Assembly (NCBI GenBank): GCA_900208305.1
Contig: OAPG01000034.1
Coordinates: 1 to 30,240 of the forward strand
Length of the DNA: 30,240 nucleotides
From: Melanopsichium pennsylvanicum
Lineage: Eukaryota > Basidiomycota > Ustilaginomycetes > Ustilaginales
Direction: 5' to 3'
In this document: positions 16,810 through 27,787 of the stretch, in pieces
Layout of the letters: every line of letters begins with the position of its first letter
Numbering within the stretch: the first letter of the stretch is position 1
Made by a program: the position numbers and the translations under genes
The notes under the pieces: model-generated
What the model was told of the DNA's origin: nothing
What the model saw: only the letters and a program-made list of their open reading frames with translations
The model's database searches: none

Positions 16810-17191
16810 TATTTTGTATTTATTTTTTTTTTTTGTAAAAGAATATTCTGTTTCTTATCAAGTATTATTGTCCCGGCCTATTAAATTAAATATGATTAAC
16901 ATATAGCATTTATTTTATTTAAAAAGGAAAGAAAAAAGGGCAACAAAAAATAAAAGAATATATAAAAAGTAAAGGGCTATAAAAAGAAAAATAGATTGAA
17001 TATAATAAAAATTTAAAAATCTATTCATTTTAATAGTATTTACTATTTATTAATATAAAGAGTTAAGAATATTTCTAATGATAATTCTTATTTTAATCTA
17101 ATAAGATTATAGTGCTATCATTCAATTATTTAAATATATATATAATAATTACAGGTCCTTAAGGAAGCCAGATATACTGGCGCTATATGAA
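16810..17191 (+). other. tRNA-Asp to nad4L spacer with hairpins before nad4L
   Basis: About 380 AT-rich bases without a gene. Just before nad4L are a palindrome TCCTTAAGGA (17156-17165) and a perfect stem-loop GCCAG-ATATA-CTGGC (17167-17181), ending 10 bases before the ATG. They may act in leader processing or translation control; this is inference. The duplicate is 24837-25218. Confidence 0.6.
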
Positions 17192-17458
17192 ATGAATCTT
17201 TCAGTAATTCTATTTCTAATTGGAATCCTAGGATTTGTTCTTAACCGAAAAAACATTATTCTAATGCTAATTTCAATTGAAGTAATGCTACTAGCTGTAA
17301 CACTACTAGTACTAGTAAGTTGTTATAGTTTCGATGACATTCTAGGTCAAACATATAGTATTTACATTATTGCAATTGCAGGTGCTGAATCAGCAATTGG
17401 TCTAGGAATTCTAGTAGCTTACTACCGACTACGAGGAAATATTAGCCTACGACAATAA
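17192..17458 (+). CDS. nad4L: nad4L, NADH dehydrogenase subunit 4L (central copy)
   Basis: This small membrane subunit of the proton-pumping arm of complex I has 88 residues, the usual fungal length. Three hydrophobic helices are visible: [36 protein letters not shown], and [21 protein letters not shown]. The conserved membrane glutamates are present in ISIEVML and AGAESAIGL. Its stop TAA shares the final A with the nad5 start (TAATG), an arrangement common in fungi and consistent with a shared mRNA. Confidence 0.97.
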   Translation: MNLSVILFLIGILGFVLNRKNIILMLISIEVMLLAVTLLVLVSCYSFDDILGQTYSIYIIAIAGAESAIGLGILVAYYRLRGNISLRQ

Positions 17459-20400
17459 TGTATCTATCACTTCTTCTTCTACCAATGTTTGGATCTGCTG
17501 TAACAGGTCTACTAGGACGAAAAATTGGTGTAACAGGGGGACACATTATTACATGTTCTTGTCTAATTACATCAGCTATTCTAGCTATTGTAGCTTTCTA
17601 TGAAGTAGGACTATGTAATAGTCCTGTATCAATTAATCTAATTAGTTGGATTGATTCAGAACTAATGGATGTTTCTTGGGGATTCATGTTTGATAGTCTA
17701 ACAGTATCAATGCTACTACCTGTTCTAGTTGTTTCTAGTCTAGTTCATATTTTTTCTGTAGATTATATGAGTACTGATCCACACAACCAACGATTCTTTG
17801 CATATCTTAGTATGTTTACTTTCTTTATGCTAGTACTAGTAACTGGAGATAATTATCTAATTATGTTTGTAGGTTAATTCTTCCTGGCCTAAAATGTACT
17901 ACTTCTACATTAAGCACATCACTGTATGCTGGAATATCCTAAAGCACCTAAGTACTAATGATTAGTAAAAATCTTAGTGATTATAATGGACAATCAGCAG
18001 GAAACCGTAAAAGTTCTTTTTATGGGATCCTCAGAGACTATGCGTGATGCAATTTAGTAATATAAATTGAAGATATAGTCCAATAAAATATGAAAATATT
18101 TTAACTTAATATGGAATGTTCTCGGATATTTTGATAGTATGAATAACTGTAGTTTCTTTCTTCAATCTAGTGTACTGCTTACCTGTCTATAAAAAGATGT
18201 TATTGTATAAACACTTCTAGGTGACTCTAGCCTAGAACGTGCTAAACCTACACACAATCCACGGATTCGATTTGATCAAAGTTATCCTCAACATAAATCA
18301 TATCTAGAATCTCTTTATGTTATCTTTACTAACCTTTGTGGTACACCGTACATACTCGTAAACCTGCCAAACGAACTGGTAAAATTTATCAGACTATTGC
18401 GCTCATTTTTTATAAAAAAATGACTCACTACGTCACTGATCTCTTAATTACTATTATGATCTGTTTTATATCTATGATAGTAACGGTAAATGACGAAAGA
18501 TTGTGCCTAGTAATATTGCTGAACTACTAACACCATGTGCACTAGCTTACTGGATTATGGATGATGGTGGTATTAATACTTATAATGCCACTATTCTTAA
18601 TACAGATAGTTTTACACTGGAAGAAGTAGAACTTCTGCAAAAAGCTCTATAACGGTCTACGAACTCGAAAGTAACAGAAACGTAAAGGACGCGGATTATT
18701 ATTATTCCTGTACGACAAACAGTACCACTATCTGATATTGTGCGAGCCTACATGCATGAAACTATGCTATTTAAAGTAAAAGGTCTTAACTAATATTTTA
18801 GTATACCCCTCTTTTTATATCTGATAATATTCCATAGAATACCAAACAGTGGGAAGGAATTGGTATTTCTTCATATCTACTAATTAACTTCTGGTTTACA
18901 CGAATTCAAGCTAATAAAAGTGCAATTAAAGCTCTAGTAGTTAACCGTGTAGGAGATATGTTCCTATCAATTGGATTCTTTGCCATCTTCTTTGTATTTG
19001 GTAATCTAGATTATAGTACAGTATTTAGTATTGCACCTTTTATTAATGAAACTATCATTACTATTATTGGTCTACTACTACTACTGGCTGCTATGGGTAA
19101 AAGTGCTCAACTAGGACTGCATACATGGCTACCAGATCAGCCATCCTTCCACTTTATTTCTAATCACCTATCTACTTATGCATCTATTTTTCTATTTTCT
19201 AATTTAACACCTAAAGATGAACTCTCCTAAATCTATGACTAAACGACGTAATCGTTCTATTGATGATTTTCTATTTTCTTTTCTAATTGTCCTAATAGTT
19301 AGTGGAAATCTAATAAGTCGGACACATAAAGAAAATACTATGTCTCGACTAGTATATCAAACTAGCGAAAAACATGAATCTAGTTGGTTTGATTATATTC
19401 TTACACTACTAGGACGTGCCAAAGGAGTCAATAAAATATTGATAGTCGAGATAACGTGTACGAATGATTCTTTCAACGCTAACATAGGCTTGTTTTTATA
19501 AACTATATATTCTGTTTTTATAAACTATATATCCTGTTTTTACCGGAAGGATCTGGATCACGAGTATTTACTAAGAAAATGTTTAGTAAATTTAATGAAA
19601 TTTCTCTAGCATTATTATTATGTCTAGTGGTTATATTCTAGACTATGGTGCTATAGGAATGTATTATAACTATGTATTTTCATCACGATACAATACTGAA
19701 GTTGATTGGTGTAAATCAGGACTAGCCCTTCATCTACCATATCATTGTACACGTGAAGAGCTTGATCTTCTACAAAAATCGTCTTAGTGAGCTAGATATT
19801 AATAGTGTTATTGCACTATCTCGTGTACGACGTATGCGAGCAGGACCTCTAATTCTAATTCTAATTCTAATTCTAATTCTAATTCTAATTCTAATTCTAA
19901 TTGTAATTGTAATTGTAATTGTAATTCCTTTTGAAGAATTTAATAAACTACAAAAGGTAGTAGGTGTATATATCATTGAAAGTAAAAAGCATCTTATTGA
20001 AAATAAGTAGATATCTTCCTTTAGGTATAAAGCTAAGCGTCTGCGTACTACGTGAGTATTATGAGAAAATATTGGGTGAATTGCAAGGATCTCTTATTAA
20101 TACGGGTGATATAGATTAATAAGACAATTTGCAGCTAAGCCTTGGTCGACGTATATTTATAAAATATAGATCAAGGAAAGTTCAACGACTAATCGGTGAG
20201 TTACGTCAACAATAATCCGGACACGAGCGCCCAACATCTATTATTTAGTAACTTATTATTAATAATAGATGAAGACATAGTCTAAACTAGGTAGTGATAT
20301 CTAGAATTAAATGCTAAATACATTTAAGATAATAATTTATTAGCTATGGAAGGACCTACACCAGTTAGTGCACTAATCCATGCAGCTACACTAGTTACAG

Positions 20401-21035
20401 CAGGAGTGTATCTTCTACTACGGTCATCACCAGTTATTGAGTATGGTCCAACAACACTTATTGTTATTACTTGGGTTGGTGCACTAACTGCATTCTTTGC
20501 AGCATCAACAGGTCTACTACAAAATGATCTAAAACGGGTTATTGCTTACAGTACATGTTCACAAATGGGTTACCTATTTATGGCTTGTGGTCTAAGTCAA
20601 TATAATGTAGCACTATTCCACCTTGTAAACCATGCTTTCTTTAAAGCTCTACTATTTCTAGCAGCAGGTGCTGTACTACATGCTACATATGATCAACAAG
20701 ATCAACGACGACTAGGTGGTCTAATTGGATTCCTACCTTTCACATATACTGCTATTCTAATTGGTAGTCTAAGTCTAATGGCTCTACCTTGGCTAACAGG
20801 ATTCTACAGTAAAGATATCATTATCGAGCTGGCTTACGGTCAGTACGAGTTTAGTGGTATGGTCGCATATTGGCTAGGAACCATTAGTGCCGGTCTTACA
20901 GCCTTTTATAGTCTACGACTCATCAGTCTAACATTCCTAACATATCCTAATGCTCCTAAGTCAGTTTATAATAATGTGCATGATGCACCTACAATCGTTA
21001 TGATTCCACTTGCAATTCTATCACTACTAGGAATC
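17458..21035 (+). CDS. nad5: nad5, NADH dehydrogenase subunit 5, exons 1-2 and part of exon 3 (central copy)
   Basis: Large antiporter-like proton-pumping subunit of complex I. Exons are 17458-17874 (139 codons), 18850-19137 (96 codons) and 20343 onward (about 230 codons) until the fold-back. Exon 1 starts [17 protein letters not shown]. Exon 2 begins [18 protein letters not shown] and ends LGLHTWLPD. Exon 3 begins [21 protein letters not shown] and continues through [19 protein letters not shown] and [12 protein letters not shown], the signature of this antiporter family. About the last 190 residues of a normal 650-residue protein are absent. The residues just before the TGA at 21051 come from the fold-back and are not nad5. 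Confidence 0.94.
17875..18849 (+). mobile_element. Group I intron nad5-i1 (after coding nucleotide 417)
   Basis: Lies between GGT (exon end in T) and TGG, ending in G at 18849. Core segments are GGACAATCAGCAGGAAACC at 17988-18006, CCTCAGAGACTA at about 18029, and GATATAGTCC at 18072-18081. These are the same P/Q, R and S-like segments as in cob-i201. A broken endonuclease gene fills the 3' part. The right-arm duplicate is 23179-24153. Confidence 0.87.
18211..18793 (+). pseudogene. Broken LAGLIDADG endonuclease gene in nad5-i1
   Basis: Reading across frames gives [33 protein letters not shown], then in another frame [17 protein letters not shown]. Later come [30 protein letters not shown] and [19 protein letters not shown]. 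This is the full order of a LAGLIDADG_2 endonuclease with both motifs recognisable, but split by several frameshifts and a stop after LLQKAL. I see no long open frame, so it is a decayed gene. Confidence 0.85.
19491..19542 (+). repeat. 22-nt tandem repeat in nad5-i2
   Basis: Unit TGTTTTTATAAACTATATAT plus TC or CC, about 2.4 copies, within the decayed endonuclease region. The right-arm duplicate is 22486-22537. Confidence 0.8.
19849..19926 (+). repeat. Hexanucleotide tract (CTAATT)9(GTAATT)4
   Basis: Thirteen six-base units; the last four share a C-to-G change in the first base. The right-arm duplicate (22102-22179) has the same unit number. It lies in the endonuclease remnant of nad5-i2. 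Confidence 0.9.
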
Positions 21036-21041
21036 ATAACG
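20996..21041. repeat. Fold-back point 2 (inside nad5)
   Basis: CGTTATGATTCC (20996-21007) is followed after 22 bases by its exact reverse complement (21030-21041). The nad5 reading frame is sensible up to about 21035. Beyond that the sequence is a degraded reverse copy of what came before, with several small deletions up to about 21170. Confidence 0.87.
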
Positions 21042-24000
21042 TATTTTAGGTGATCATGCACATTATATAAACGACTTAGAGCATAGATATGTTAGGAATG
21101 TTAGACTGATGAGTCGTAGACTATAAAAGCTGTAAGACCGGCACTAATGGTCCTAGCCAATATGCACATACCACTAAACTCGTACTGACCGTAAGCCAGC
21201 TCGATAATGATATCTTTACTGTAGAATCCTGTTAGCCAAGGTAGAGCCATTAGACTTAGACTACCAATTAGAATAGCAGTATATGTGAAAGGTAGGAATC
21301 CAATTAGACCACCTAGTCGTCGTTGATCTTGTTGATCATATGTAGCATGTAGTACAGCACCTGCTGCTAGAAATAGTAGAGCTTTAAAGAAAGCATGGTT
21401 TACAAGGTGGAATAGTGCTACATTATATTGACTTAGACCACAAGCCATAAATAGGTAACCCATTTGTGAACATGTACTGTAAGCAATAACCCGTTTTAGA
21501 TCATTTTGTAGTAGACCTGTTGATGCTGCAAAGAATGCAGTTAGTGCACCAACCCAAGTAATAACAATAAGTGTTGTTGGACCATACTCAATAACTGGTG
21601 ATGACCGTAGTAGAAGATACACTCCTGCTGTAACTAGTGTAGCTGCATGGATTAGTGCACTAACTGGTGTAGGTCCTTCCATAGCTAATAAATTATTATC
21701 TTAAATGTATTTAGCATTTAATTCTAGATATCACTACCTAGTTTAGACTATGTCTTCATCTATTATTAATAATAAGTTACTAAATAATAGATGTTGGGCG
21801 CTCGTGTCCGGATTATTGTTGACGTAACTCACCGATTAGTCGTTGAACTTTCCTTGATCTATATTTTATAAATATACGTCGACCAAGGCTTAGCTGCAAA
21901 TTGTCTTATTAATCTATATCACCCGTATTAATAAGAGATCCTTGCAATTCACCCAATATTTTCTCATAATACTCACGTAGTACGCAGACGCTTAGCTTTA
22001 TACCTAAAGGAAGATATCTACTTATTTTCAATAAGATGCTTTTTACTTTCAATGATATATACACCTACTACCTTTTGTAGTTTATTAAATTCTTCAAAAG
22101 GAATTACAATTACAATTACAATTACAATTAGAATTAGAATTAGAATTAGAATTAGAATTAGAATTAGAATTAGAATTAGAGGTCCTGCTCGCATACGTCG
22201 TACACGAGATAGTGCAATAACACTATTAATATCTAGCTCACTAAGACGATTTTTGTAGAAGATCAAGCTCTTCACGTGTACAATGATATGGTAGATGAAG
22301 GGCTAGTCCTGATTTACACCAATCAACTTCAGTATTGTATCGTGATGAAAATACATAGTTATAATACATTCCTATAGCACCATAGTCTAGAATATAACCA
22401 CTAGACATAATAATAATGCTAGAGAAATTTCATTAAATTTACTAAACATTTTCTTAGTAAATACTCGTGATCCAGATCCTTCCGGTAAAAACAGGATATA
22501 TAGTTTATAAAAACAGAATATATAGTTTATAAAAACAAGCCTATGTTAGCGTTGAAAGAATCATTCGTACACGTTATCTCGACTATCAATATTTTATTGA
22601 CTCCTTTGGCACGTCCTAGTAGTGTAAGAATATAATCAAACCAACTAGATTCATGTTTTTCGCTAGTTTGATATACTAGTCGAGACATAGTATTTTCTTT
22701 ATGTGTCCGACTTATTAGATTTCCACTAACTATTAGGACAATTAGAAAAGAAAATAGAAAATCATCAATAGAACGATTACGTCGTTTAGTCATAGATTTA
22801 GGAGAGTTCATCTTTAGGTGTTAAATTAGAAAATAGAAAAATAGATGCATAAGTAGATAGGTGATTAGAAATAAAGTGGAAGGATGGCTGATCTGGTAGC
22901 CATGTATGCAGTCCTAGTTGAGCACTTTTACCCATAGCAGCCAGTAGTAGTAGTAGACCAATAATAGTAATGATAGTTTCATTAATAAAAGGTGCAATAC
23001 TAAATACTGTACTATAATCTAGATTACCAAATACAAAGAAGATGGCAAAGAATCCAATTGATAGGAACATATCTCCTACACGGTTAACTACTAGAGCTTT
23101 AATTGCACTTTTATTAGCTTGAATTCGTGTAAACCAGAAGTTAATTAGTAGATATGAAGAAATACCAATTCCTTCCCACTGTTTGGTATTCTATGGAATA
23201 TTATCAGATATAAAAAGAGGGGTATACTAAAATATTAGTTAAGACCTTTTACTTTAAATAGCATAGTTTCATGCATGTAGGCTCGCACAATATCAGATAG
23301 TGGTACTGTTTGTCGTACAGGAATAATAATAATCCGCGTCCTTTACGTTTCTGTTACTTTCGAGTTCGTAGACCGTTATAGAGCTTTTTGCAGAAGTTCT
23401 ACTTCTTCCAGTGTAAAACTATCTGTATTAAGAATAGTGGCATTATAAGTATTAATACCACCATCATCCATAATCCAGTAAGCTAGTGCACATGGTGTTA
23501 GTAGTTCAGCAATATTACTAGGCACAATCTTTCGTCATTTACCGTTACTATCATAGATATAAAACAGATCATAATAGTAATTAAGAGATCAGTGACGTAG
23601 TGAGTCATTTTTTTATAAAAAATGAGCGCAATAGTCTGATAAATTTTACCAGTTCGTTTGGCAGGTTTACGAGTATGTACGGTGTACCACAAAGGTTAGT
23701 AAAGATAACATAAAGAGATTCTAGATATGATTTATGTTGAGGATAACTTTGATCAAATCGAATCCGTGGATTGTGTGTAGGTTTAGCACGTTCTAGGCTA
23801 GAGTCACCTAGAAGTGTTTATACAATAACATCTTTTTATAGACAGGTAAGCAGTACACTAGATTGAAGAAAGAAACTACAGTTATTCATACTATCAAAAT
23901 ATCCGAGAACATTCCATATTAAGTTAAAATATTTTCATATTTTATTGGACTATATCTTCAATTTATATTACTAAATTGCATCACGCATAGTCTCTGAGGA

Positions 24001-24570
24001 TCCCATAAAAAGAACTTTTACGGTTTCCTGCTGATTGTCCATTATAATCACTAAGATTTTTACTAATCATTAGTACTTAGGTGCTTTAGGATATTCCAGC
24101 ATACAGTGATGTGCTTAATGTAGAAGTAGTACATTTTAGGCCAGGAAGAATTAACCTACAAACATAATTAGATAATTATCTCCAGTTACTAGTACTAGCA
24201 TAAAGAAAGTAAACATACTAAGATATGCAAAGAATCGTTGGTTGTGTGGATCAGTACTCATATAATCTACAGAAAAAATATGAACTAGACTAGAAACAAC
24301 TAGAACAGGTAGTAGCATTGATACTGTTAGACTATCAAACATGAATCCCCAAGAAACATCCATTAGTTCTGAATCAATCCAACTAATTAGATTAATTGAT
24401 ACAGGACTATTACATAGTCCTACTTCATAGAAAGCTACAATAGCTAGAATAGCTGATGTAATTAGACAAGAACATGTAATAATGTGTCCCCCTGTTACAC
24501 CAATTTTTCGTCCTAGTAGACCTGTTACAGCAGATCCAAACATTGGTAGAAGAAGAAGTGATAGATACAT
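21041..24570 (-). CDS. nad5: nad5 exons 1-3 (partial), right-arm copy
   Basis: Exon 1 is 24154-24570, exon 2 22891-23178, and exon 3 runs from 21685 down to the turn. Exons 1 and 2 read identically to the central copy. Exon 3 is identical for about 170 residues. It then has frameshifts between 21170 and 21050, where bases are missing relative to the central copy (for example in the codons for GMVAYWLG). Confidence 0.92.
21686..22890 (-). mobile_element. Group I intron nad5-i2, right-arm copy
   Basis: Reverse-complement duplicate of 19138-20342 of equal length, with the same 3' boundary. Confidence 0.82.
22018..22890 (-). pseudogene. Broken LAGLIDADG gene in nad5-i2, right-arm copy
   Basis: Same fragments, tandem repeat and hexamer tract as the central copy. 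Confidence 0.79.
23179..24153 (-). mobile_element. Group I intron nad5-i1, right-arm copy
   Basis: Reverse-complement duplicate of 17875-18849 of equal length. Confidence 0.86.
23235..23817 (-). pseudogene. Broken LAGLIDADG gene in nad5-i1, right-arm copy
   Basis: Same frameshifts and stop as the central copy, so the breaks are reproduced in both arms. Confidence 0.83.
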
Positions 24571-24836
24571 TATTGTCGTAGGCTAATATTTCCTCGTAGT
24601 CGGTAGTAAGCTACTAGAATTCCTAGACCAATTGCTGATTCAGCACCTGCAATTGCAATAATGTAAATACTATATGTTTGACCTAGAATGTCATCGAAAC
24701 TATAACAACTTACTAGTACTAGTAGTGTTACAGCTAGTAGCATTACTTCAATTGAAATTAGCATTAGAATAATGTTTTTTCGGTTAAGAACAAATCCTAG
24801 GATTCCAATTAGAAATAGAATTACTGAAAGATTCAT
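24570..24836 (-). CDS. nad4L: nad4L, right-arm copy
   Basis: Reverse-complement duplicate of 17192-17458 encoding the same 88 residues, again overlapping the nad5 start by one base. Confidence 0.96.
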   Translation of the reverse strand: MNLSVILFLIGILGFVLNRKNIILMLISIEVMLLAVTLLVLVSCYSFDDILGQTYSIYIIAIAGAESAIGLGILVAYYRLRGNISLRQ

Positions 24837-25218
24837 TTCATATAGCGCCAGTATATCTGGCTTCCTTAAGGACCTGTAATTATTATATATATATTTAAAT
24901 AATTGAATGATAGCACTATAATCTTATTAGATTAAAATAAGAATTATCATTAGAAATATTCTTAACTCTTTATATTAATAAATAGTAAATACTATTAAAA
25001 TGAATAGATTTTTAAATTTTTATTATATTCAATCTATTTTTCTTTTTATAGCCCTTTACTTTTTATATATTCTTTTATTTTTTGTTGCCCTTTTTTCTTT
25101 CCTTTTTAAATAAAATAAATGCTATATGTTAATCATATTTAATTTAATAGGCCGGGACAATAATACTTGATAAGAAACAGAATATTCTTTTACAAAAAAA
25201 AAAAATAAATACAAAATA
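24837..25218 (-). other. tRNA-Asp to nad4L spacer, right-arm copy
   Basis: Duplicate of 16810-17191, AT-rich, with the same hairpins upstream of nad4L. No gene seen. Confidence 0.65.
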
Positions 25219-25292
25219 CGAGAATCACCCGATTCGAACGGGCATCATCTAAACTGACAATTTAGGACATTAACCAATTATGCTAGATTCCC
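25219..25292 (-). tRNA. trnD: tRNA-Asp (GTC), right-arm copy
   Basis: Exact reverse-complement duplicate of 16736-16809. Confidence 0.92.
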
Positions 25293-25497
25293 AAAAAAAG
25301 AAAAAGGTAAGTTAAATAGTAAGAAAAAAGATACATTTTCTTTTTATATTTAATAACCGCTTAAAATGAATATATAATAATAAATAAAATAGTGTGTCGA
25401 TTCTACAAATTTTCTATTTCTAATCCGGACAACTAAAATGAATGTAATTATTTTATAATCGGGTCCTGATAAATATTCTATTTTTAGTAGGGGGTAA

Positions 25498-27043
25498 ATG
25501 AATAGTATCCATCAGCCACAAGTTCCCTTACGGCTACCTTGCTATAACTTAGCGTTAGGAGTTCTAAGCTATTCCATGTGTTTGCTATAGAAACTGAAAA
25601 CTATGGTATTATACTAATAGAATCTATATTCTTATTTTTAGAAGAATATATATATATAAATAAAATAAGTTAGAAACTATTTATCTATATATAACTATAA
25701 AGTAGTAACGATATTAGTTTAATACAAAAATAGAGAAAAGAATCAAAGTAAACACTAGTTCCTAGCTTGATAAACGACCAACACTTGATAGACGGTTAGT
25801 ATCTCCCAAATGTAAAGGTTCACCGTTGCGTACTTATCAACGATTACTCGGAATTCCTGATTCACGTAGTCGAATTTCAGACTACGATCCTGGTATCACC
25901 ATATTTTACTGGTTAGCTCCACCTTACGGTATTGCATCAGTTTGTTAGGTTCAAGTAGCACGTCTGTAGCCCATACTCCATAAGGGTCATGAAGGCTTAT
26001 CGTATTCCCAAAATGCTTCTTATTGAATGCAAATAAGAAAAACAGTATAATTACTGATAACAACTTCTTATAGGGATTGCGTTCGTTGGCGGACTCAACC
26101 TGACATCTTACGACACGAACTGCCGACAGCCATGCAACACCTGTGATCTTACAAACATAAATTATGTAAGCCATTCAAGGAGAGGTAAGATTCTACGCGG
26201 ATTATCGTATTAAACAACATGCTCCACTCCGGGTCTTTAGGATGGTCTAATCTTTTTGCTTTCGGTCCTGGGACTGTACTTACAAGGTGTTACACATACA
26301 GCGGTTTGCTGCTTATCTGATATAATATAATTAATATTTATTTACCAAATAAGAAATGTAAATAGTTTACGGTCTGGACTACACAGGTATCTAATCTGTT
26401 TTGCTCCCCAGACTTTCATCCCTGAGCGTCAATCTTTAGCTGGATAGCTGCTTTCGCCTTTAGTGTTCCGCTAGATATCAATGGATATCATCCCTCCTCC
26501 TAGCATTCCACTATCCTCTATTAGATTCTAGTTTCTTTATTAGAAACCGCCTACGGATCCTTAATACCTATTAATTTATTAAACGTTTGCCCAGTTCGTA
26601 TAACCGCGTCTGCTGGCACGAGACTTAGATTGGACTATTAGTAAGGTAACGTCATTTATCCTCCCTTACGACACTCTTTCGAGTTCTGGTTAGCTGGGTC
26701 ACTCTTTCGAGCATTGCCCAAGATCCTCCTCTGCAGCATGTCTTAAAGACACCTTTGGTTATTCTCAAACCAATTGCGGGAATTGAAGCTTTCGCTATTT
26801 CCTATCCGTCATAGGCTTGGTGCGCCTTTATCACTCCAACTACCTGCTAGATATAAAGCCAATCTTTAGTCGGAAAAATTTCCCTTTCTTTTTTTATGTT
26901 TTTATCATCTACTAAAGGTATGTTCTTTTTTATACTCGCCTGTACGCCATGATATTTAGTTAATACCATACGACTTGCATGAGTAAAACTACCAGATAAC
27001 GTTCTAACTTTGCCACGATTAAACAATTACTAAGCGTTTACTG
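25498..27043 (-). rRNA. rns: rns, right-arm copy
   Basis: Reverse-complement duplicate of 14985-16530 with the same conserved segments and apparently the same length. Confidence 0.93.
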
Positions 27044-27787
27044 TTATTTCTTTTTATAACTTAAAACGCATCTCATAATAGTTAACAAGACAAAATCATT
27101 AATTAACTATTATTTATTGGATACACTTTATCAGTGATCATTCTTATCTATACCTTTATAAAGATATATAAATACTAATTTAGTTACTATTTTATAGCGG
27201 CCCGAAAAATCAGAAATTTTAGAACCTCCCTATTTCATTTAACTACAACTAATTCAAGCTACCTTCTTATAATTTTATATTAATTTAATTTATATACACT
27301 AAATTAAACTCGCCCTAGCAGATAAATATAAATATAAATATAAATATATCTGTATATATATACCTATCCGATTTAACCTATCGACGGGCTTTTAACACGC
27401 ATCAACTCTTGACACTTTCATCTTCATATACCATAAATATGGAATATATTCTATTACAATATTTTATTAATATTATATAATATATTAAGTTAATAGAAAT
27501 GACTGTAGCAAAAAAAATAGAATAAACAAAAAATGCTACGAAAATATTCGCCTACGGCTTCTCCCGCACCTTATAAAATATCGGAGATATTTTGCTACTA
27601 AAATATCGGAGATGGAGATCTTTTATAAGGCGCTTTTAGTAGAAGAAAACCATCGGCGCAATTTATTACTGCGCAATCTTTTAAAAAGACTTCTTAGATT
27701 TTTAAGCACTTAAATTTTACCGGTGTTTTCTTTTTGGTCTTTCTTTAACAAATCTACATGGAAGGGGAAAGTTAAAGCACAAATATA
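27044..27787 (-). other. cob to rns spacer, right-arm copy
   Basis: Duplicate of 14242-14984 with the same GC-rich cluster and repeats, including the 20-nt element at 27540-27559. One base differs in length from the central copy. No gene is supported. Confidence 0.65.

Larger units (their letters stand above)
19138..20010 (+). pseudogene. Broken LAGLIDADG endonuclease gene in nad5-i2, with a hexamer expansion
   Basis: Fragments in different frames are recognisable by eye. [23 protein letters not shown] resembles the first motif but lacks the usual glycine and aspartate. [20 protein letters not shown] follows. Later [17 protein letters not shown] and [18 protein letters not shown] appear, then [19 protein letters not shown]. 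The frame is lost at about 19400, and again near 19780. Nine CTAATT plus four GTAATT units (19849-19926) encode an (LI)n(VI)n stretch. No intact product is expected. Confidence 0.8.
19138..20342 (+). mobile_element. Group I intron nad5-i2
   Basis: Separates the codons for WLPD (ending GAT, 19135-19137) and AMEGPTP (starting GCT, 20343). The core is at the 3' end: GGGTGAATTGCAAGGA at 20074, GACAATTTGCAGCTAAGCC at about 20124, GTTCAACGACTAATCGG at 20180, and GACATAGTCTAAA at about 20274. It is very similar to the cob-i490 core. By exon homology the last intron base is A, not the usual G, so the 3' boundary is uncertain. The right-arm duplicate is 21686-22890. Confidence 0.83.
6479..21018 (+). 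repeat. Central copy of the 14.54-kb unit (best copy for annotation)
   Basis: This copy holds, all on the plus strand, cox3 (partial), a tRNA, cob, rns, tRNA-Asp, nad4L and nad5 (partial). It is bounded by the two fold-back centres at about 6478.5 and 21018.5. cox3 loses its 5' part at one end and nad5 its 3' part at the other, so the unit is a fragment of a larger mitochondrial genome and not a complete chromosome. Confidence 0.9.

Noticed and set aside
19770..19976. Arg/Ile-rich 68-codon antisense frame (duplicate 22052-22258)
   Set aside because: It is produced only by the hexamer repeat read on the opposite strand.
6479..21018. A complete linear chromosome with hairpin telomeres
   Set aside because: Both ends fall inside essential genes (cox3 and nad5), and most mitochondrial genes (cox1, cox2, atp6, rnl and others) are absent. 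A terminal repeat or telomere array is not seen at either turn.
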